From: VGBK01 sp964354255
GTDB taxonomy: Bacteria; Actinomycetota; Acidimicrobiia; Spongiisociales; UBA11373
Assembly: GCA_964354255.1 (NCBI GenBank)
Contig: CAYGYX010000014.1
Location: 1 to 35,841, forward strand
Direction: 5' to 3'
DNA: 35,841 nucleotides
In this document: one piece after another, positions 33,200 to 35,841 of the stretch
Layout of the letters: every line of letters starts with the position of its first letter
How positions within the stretch are numbered: the stretch's first letter is position 1
Notes under the pieces: generated by a model
Seen by the model: only the letters and a program-made list of their open reading frames with translations
Databases searched by the model: none
Told to the model about the DNA's origin: nothing
Program-made: the position numbers and the translations under genes

Positions 33200-34993
33200 A
33201 TGACCGACTACCGCCCCCCCATCCGCGACGTCCGCTTCGTCCTCTCCAACCTGGTCGACCTGGAGGGCCTGCGGGCCACCGGGGTCTTTCCCAATGCCGA
33301 GCCCGACCTCATCGAGGGCGCCCTGGATGAGGCGGGGCGCTTCATCGCCGAGGTCGTCGCCCCCCTCGCCCGCACCGCCGACAAGACCGGCTCGGTGCGC
33401 AACCCCGACGGCAGCGTCACCACCCCGCCCGGCTACCGCCAGGCCTACCGCCGCTTCGTCGAGGCGGGCTGGCCGGCGATCTCGTTCCCGGAGGAGTGGG
33501 GCGGGGGCGGGCTGCCCTTCGTGATCGGCCTGGCCGTGGCCGAGATGCTCACCTCGGCCGACATGGCCTTCTCCCTCGGCCCCATGCTCACCTACGCCGC
33601 CGACGAGCTGCTGCTGCTCCACGGCACCGAGGAGCAGAAGGCCATGTTCCTGCCGCACCTGGTGACCGGGGAGTGGTCGGGCACGATGCTGCTCACCGAG
33701 TCCCAGGCCGGCTCGGATGTCGGGGCCCTCACTGCCAGGGCGGTGCCGGCCGGCGACGGCACCTACCGCATCACCGGCACCAAGATCTTCGTCACCTGGG
33801 GGGAACACGACCTCACCGACAACATCGTCCACGTGACCCTGGCGCGCGTCCCCGGCGCGCCGCCCGGCACCAAGGGGATATCCCTCTTCCTGATCCCCAA
33901 GTTCCTGGTCAACGACGACGGGACCCTGGGGCCGCGCAACGACCTGGTTTGTGTCTCCATCGAGGAGAAAGTGGGCATCCACGCCAGTCCCACCTGCGTC
34001 CTCTCCTTCGGCGACAACGACGGGGCCGTCGGCTACCTGGTGGGCGAGGAGCAGCAGGGCATGCGCCTCATGTTCATCATGATGAACACCGCCCGCCTGC
34101 ACGTGGGGACCCAGGGCGTGGCGGTGGCCGAGCGGGCCTACCAGCAGGCCCTCGCCTATGCCCTGGAGCGCAGGCAGGGGCAGGCGGTGGGGGCCCCCAG
34201 GGGCACCTCGAGCCTCATCATCGAGCACGCCGATGTGCGCCGCATGCTCATGCTGATGCGCAGCCAGATCGAGGCGATGCGCGGCGTCATGTACAAGACG
34301 GCCGAAGCCATCGACGTGGCCCACGCCCACCCCGACGAGGCGGTGCGCCAGCGGGCCGCCGACTTCGTCGCCATCATGACCCCGGTCTGCAAGCTCTGGG
34401 GAACGGAAACGGGGGTGGAGCTCACCTCGCTCGGCATCCAGGTGCACGGGGGCATGGGCTACATCGAGGAGACCGGGGCCCCGCAGTACTGGCGGGACGC
34501 CCGCATCACCCCCATCTACGAGGGGAGCAACGGCATCCAGGCTGCCGACCTGGTCGCCCGCAAGCTGACCATCGGGAACGGGTCGGCCGCCCTCGCCCTG
34601 CTCGCCGAGATGGACGAGGTGGCCACCCAACTCGATGCCGATGAAGGACTGGCCCGCATCGGGTTCCTCCTGCACGAGGCGGTGGCCACCCTGCGCACGG
34701 CCGGCACCCACCTTCTCACCCATCTGATGCAGAACCCCAATGACGCCCTGGCCGGAGCCACCCCGTTTGCCGAGATGTTCGGCATCGTGGCCGGAGGTTG
34801 GGTGCACGGCCTGTCGGCGCTGGCCGTCCGGCGCCTCGACCCGGAGGGAAAGGACGCCTTCCTGCAGGCGAAGATCGCCACCGCCCGCTTCTACGCCGAG
34901 CACGTGCTACCCAAGGTGGCCGGGCTGATCGGCACCACCACCGCCGGCGCCGGGGCCATCTTCGGGGTGCCGGTGGAGGCGATGCAGGCATAA
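33200..34993 (+). CDS. Acyl-CoA dehydrogenase, DmdC-like
   Basis: The 597-residue flavoprotein is a large acyl-CoA dehydrogenase with the extra C-terminal domain (PF12806) of the DmdC/FadE5-like group. FAD/substrate motifs are MLLTESQAGSDVGAL (about 156-170), GTKIFVTWG, HVGTQGVAVAERAYQQALAYA and the catalytic-Glu region ITPIYEGSNGIQAADL (about 436-451). It oxidises acyl-CoA thioesters to enoyl-CoA; DmdC oxidises methylmercaptopropionyl-CoA in dimethylsulfoniopropionate breakdown, but related enzymes act on ordinary fatty acyl-CoA, and no other dmd gene is near. ATG 33200 is leaderless-like. It precedes a repeat block. Confidence 0.9.
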   Translation: MTDYRPPIRDVRFVLSNLVDLEGLRATGVFPNAEPDLIEGALDEAGRFIAEVVAPLARTADKTGSVRNPDGSVTTPPGYRQAYRRFVEAGWPAISFPEEWGGGGLPFVIGLAVAEMLTSADMAFSLGPMLTYAADELLLLHGTEEQKAMFLPHLVTGEWSGTMLLTESQAGSDVGALTARAVPAGDGTYRITGTKIFVTWGEHDLTDNIVHVTLARVPGAPPGTKGISLFLIPKFLVNDDGTLGPRNDLVCVSIEEKVGIHASPTCVLSFGDNDGAVGYLVGEEQQGMRLMFIMMNTARLHVGTQGVAVAERAYQQALAYALERRQGQAVGAPRGTSSLIIEHADVRRMLMLMRSQIEAMRGVMYKTAEAIDVAHAHPDEAVRQRAADFVAIMTPVCKLWGTETGVELTSLGIQVHGGMGYIEETGAPQYWRDARITPIYEGSNGIQAADLVARKLTIGNGSAALALLAEMDEVATQLDADEGLARIGFLLHEAVATLRTAGTHLLTHLMQNPNDALAGATPFAEMFGIVAGGWVHGLSALAVRRLDPEGKDAFLQAKIATARFYAEHVLPKVAGLIGTTTAGAGAIFGVPVEAMQA

Positions 34994-34998
34994 GGAAG

Positions 34999-35080
34999 CC
35001 CTCACCCCCCGCCCTCTCCCGCTGGAGCGGGAGAGGGAGCCCTCACCCCCCGCCCTCTCCCGGCGCCAGCCGGGGGAGGC
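34999..35080. repeat. Two repeat units of the dispersed palindrome family
   Basis: CCCTCACCCCCCGCCCTCTC starts at 34999 and again at 35040, the same word as in the 1735-1944 array. The first unit continues into CCCTCTCCCGC/GCGGGAGAGGG (35012-35037, 11-bp stem, 4-nt loop). The second ends in an imperfect arm pair with GCCGGGGGAGG. They lie just after the acyl-CoA dehydrogenase stop. Confidence 0.7.
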
Positions 35081-35159
35081 CCTGGGCCGCGCAGCGGCCA
35101 AGCGGCGCAGGCAACCACACAGCAAGGCCTGCGTTGCTTGGCCACCCGCCCCGCGTCCC

Positions 35160-35165
35160 TAACGT
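35160..35165 (+). promoter_or_regulatory. -10 box of cyclophilin gene
   Basis: TAACGT lies 26 bp before GTG 35192, predicting a transcript start near 35172 and a leader of about 20 nt with the ribosome binding site AGAGGA. No clear -35 is seen. Confidence 0.4.
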
Positions 35166-35191
35166 GCCCTCTTCATCGCAGAGAGGATCCC

Positions 35192-35698
35192 GTGCAGCGC
35201 TACCCCCGGCCACCCGCCCTGACGGTTGACCTCAACACGGCCTACCACGCCACCCTGCACACGAATCATGGCGACATCGCCCTCGACCTCTTCCCCACCG
35301 AGGCGCCGCTGGCGGTGAACAGCTTCCTCTTCCTGGCCGGGGAGGGCTACTACGACGGGGTCACCTTCCACCGGGTGGTGCCCGGGTTCGTCATCCAGGG
35401 GGGCGACCCCACCGGCACCGGTCGGGGCGGCCCGGGCTACTCGTTCCGCGACGAGCTGGGGACGGGCCGGCGCTACCTGCGCGGCACCGTGGCCATGGCC
35501 AACGCCGGGCCCAACACCAACGGCAGCCAGTTCTTCATCTGCCTGGGCGACCTGAAGCTACCCAACCAGTACACGATCTTCGGGGAGGTGGTCTCCGGGA
35601 TGGAGGCGGTGGACGCCATCGCCGCCCTCCCCACCGACGCCCAGGATCGGCCTCGCCAGGAGGCGGTCATCAGCCGGTTGAGCATCGCCACGAGCTAG
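35192..35698 (+). CDS. Cyclophilin-type peptidyl-prolyl cis-trans isomerase
   Basis: The 168-residue protein carries the full cyclophilin core: TNHGDIALDLF, YYDGVTFHRVVPGFVIQGGDP (catalytic Arg in FHRV), GTGRGGPGYSF, NTNGSQFFI and FGEVVSGMEAVD. It accelerates proline isomerisation during protein folding. There is no signal peptide, so it should be cytosolic. GTG 35192 has AGAGGA 5 nt upstream; the frame upstream to 35138 crosses the promoter and is not expected to be translated. Confidence 0.92.
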   Translation: MQRYPRPPALTVDLNTAYHATLHTNHGDIALDLFPTEAPLAVNSFLFLAGEGYYDGVTFHRVVPGFVIQGGDPTGTGRGGPGYSFRDELGTGRRYLRGTVAMANAGPNTNGSQFFICLGDLKLPNQYTIFGEVVSGMEAVDAIAALPTDAQDRPRQEAVISRLSIATS

Positions 35699-35733
35699 AG
35701 CAGGCCCTCAGCCCGGTGTCACCGAGGCCGGCC

Positions 35734-35841
35734 CTACTCGCCGACCGGGCCTTTCGCGGGCGATGGTTCCGACCGCAGGCGAAGCGGAGCCAGGCGGCCT
35801 TCCCGAGCCGAGGTGAGGGCCTGTTCCAGAAGCCTGATCGC
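35734..35841 (-). CDS. Possible 3' end of a gene entering from beyond the window
   Basis: On the minus strand a frame without stops enters at the window edge and ends in TAG at 35736-35734, giving 35 codons (AIRLLEQALTSAREGR...). The composition looks protein-like, with a helical, Arg/Ala/Leu-rich stretch, but other frames are also open in such GC-rich DNA. No family can be named. The remaining 35 bp to the cyclophilin stop hold nothing recognisable. Confidence 0.3.
   Translation of the reverse strand, partial: AIRLLEQALTSAREGRLAPLRLRSEPSPAKGPVGE

Noticed and set aside
31907..34903. 998-codon minus-strand open frame
   Set aside because: Only the part after GTG 33112 is the AI-2E transporter. 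The upstream two thirds are antisense to the acyl-CoA dehydrogenase and have shadow composition.

Overview
The window is a very GC-rich, gene-dense bacterial chromosomal segment, most likely from an uncultured or poorly characterised actinobacterium. I infer this from mshA (mycothiol biosynthesis), an RsiG-like protein, an F420-type deazaflavin oxidoreductase, a Zur-linked AztABC zinc importer, many GTG and TTG starts, and several start codons lying 6-7 nt after a TAnnnT box (leaderless style). Acidimicrobiia-like lineages fit, but the class cannot be fixed from sequence alone. A run of exactly 100 N (1790-1889) marks a scaffold join, so this is a draft or metagenome assembly. No rRNA, tRNA, CRISPR array, transposase or prophage gene was seen.

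Layout. 1-1717: a 3'-truncated SAM hydroxide adenosyltransferase (minus) diverges from a Clp1-like P-loop kinase (plus). 1718-2231: a 44-nt tandem repeat broken by the N gap, a long inverted repeat, and a cluster of DnaA-box-like words. 2232-6263 (minus): rsiG-like gene, L-asparaginase II, GNAT-type transferase, mshA and a YbjN protein; the last four are joined by 4-bp NTGA overlaps. 6313-9913 (minus): an M23 endopeptidase, a MoaD-domain/membrane fusion preceded by a coupled 25-codon ORF, and a lipoprotein with three similar beta domains. 9916-13131: zinc uptake, with aztC-aztB on minus and zur-aztA on plus, diverging from a 7-1-7 Zur box. 13132-14970: a hairpin-rich convergent spacer, a short CDF transporter, a glutamine amidotransferase and a small zinc ribbon. 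15050-17931: a three-gene membrane/secreted operon ending in an SGNH hydrolase.

18058-22927 carries a B12-dependent ribonucleotide reductase interrupted by a 438-residue intein with a homing-endonuclease domain; its promoter is followed by two NrdR boxes 32 bp apart. 23048-25637 holds a second M23 endopeptidase with two peptidoglycan-binding repeats, a DoxX protein and an unusual cysteine-rich Rrf2 regulator that diverges from a DHA2 exporter. 27378-29266 contains a deazaflavin oxidoreductase diverging from an ECF sigma factor, which is translationally coupled to a DNA methyltransferase whose Ada zinc domain sits at the C-terminus instead of the N-terminus. 29299-31885 has a drug-type ABC exporter overlapping a low-molecular-weight phosphatase, and a divergent arsenate reductase of the same fold. 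31907-35698 has an AI-2E family permease, a DmdC-like acyl-CoA dehydrogenase and a cyclophilin.

The best candidates for something undescribed are the ECF sigma / permuted Ada pair (27930-29266), the RsiG-like putative c-di-GMP sensor with two altered motifs (5724-6263), the MoaD-membrane fusion (7536-8593), and the Rrf2 regulator with a duplicated cysteine module (25056-25637). Several themes recur: thiol and redox stress (mycothiol, Rrf2, DoxX, ArsC), cell-wall remodelling (two M23 enzymes, RsiG-like, SGNH) and zinc homeostasis.
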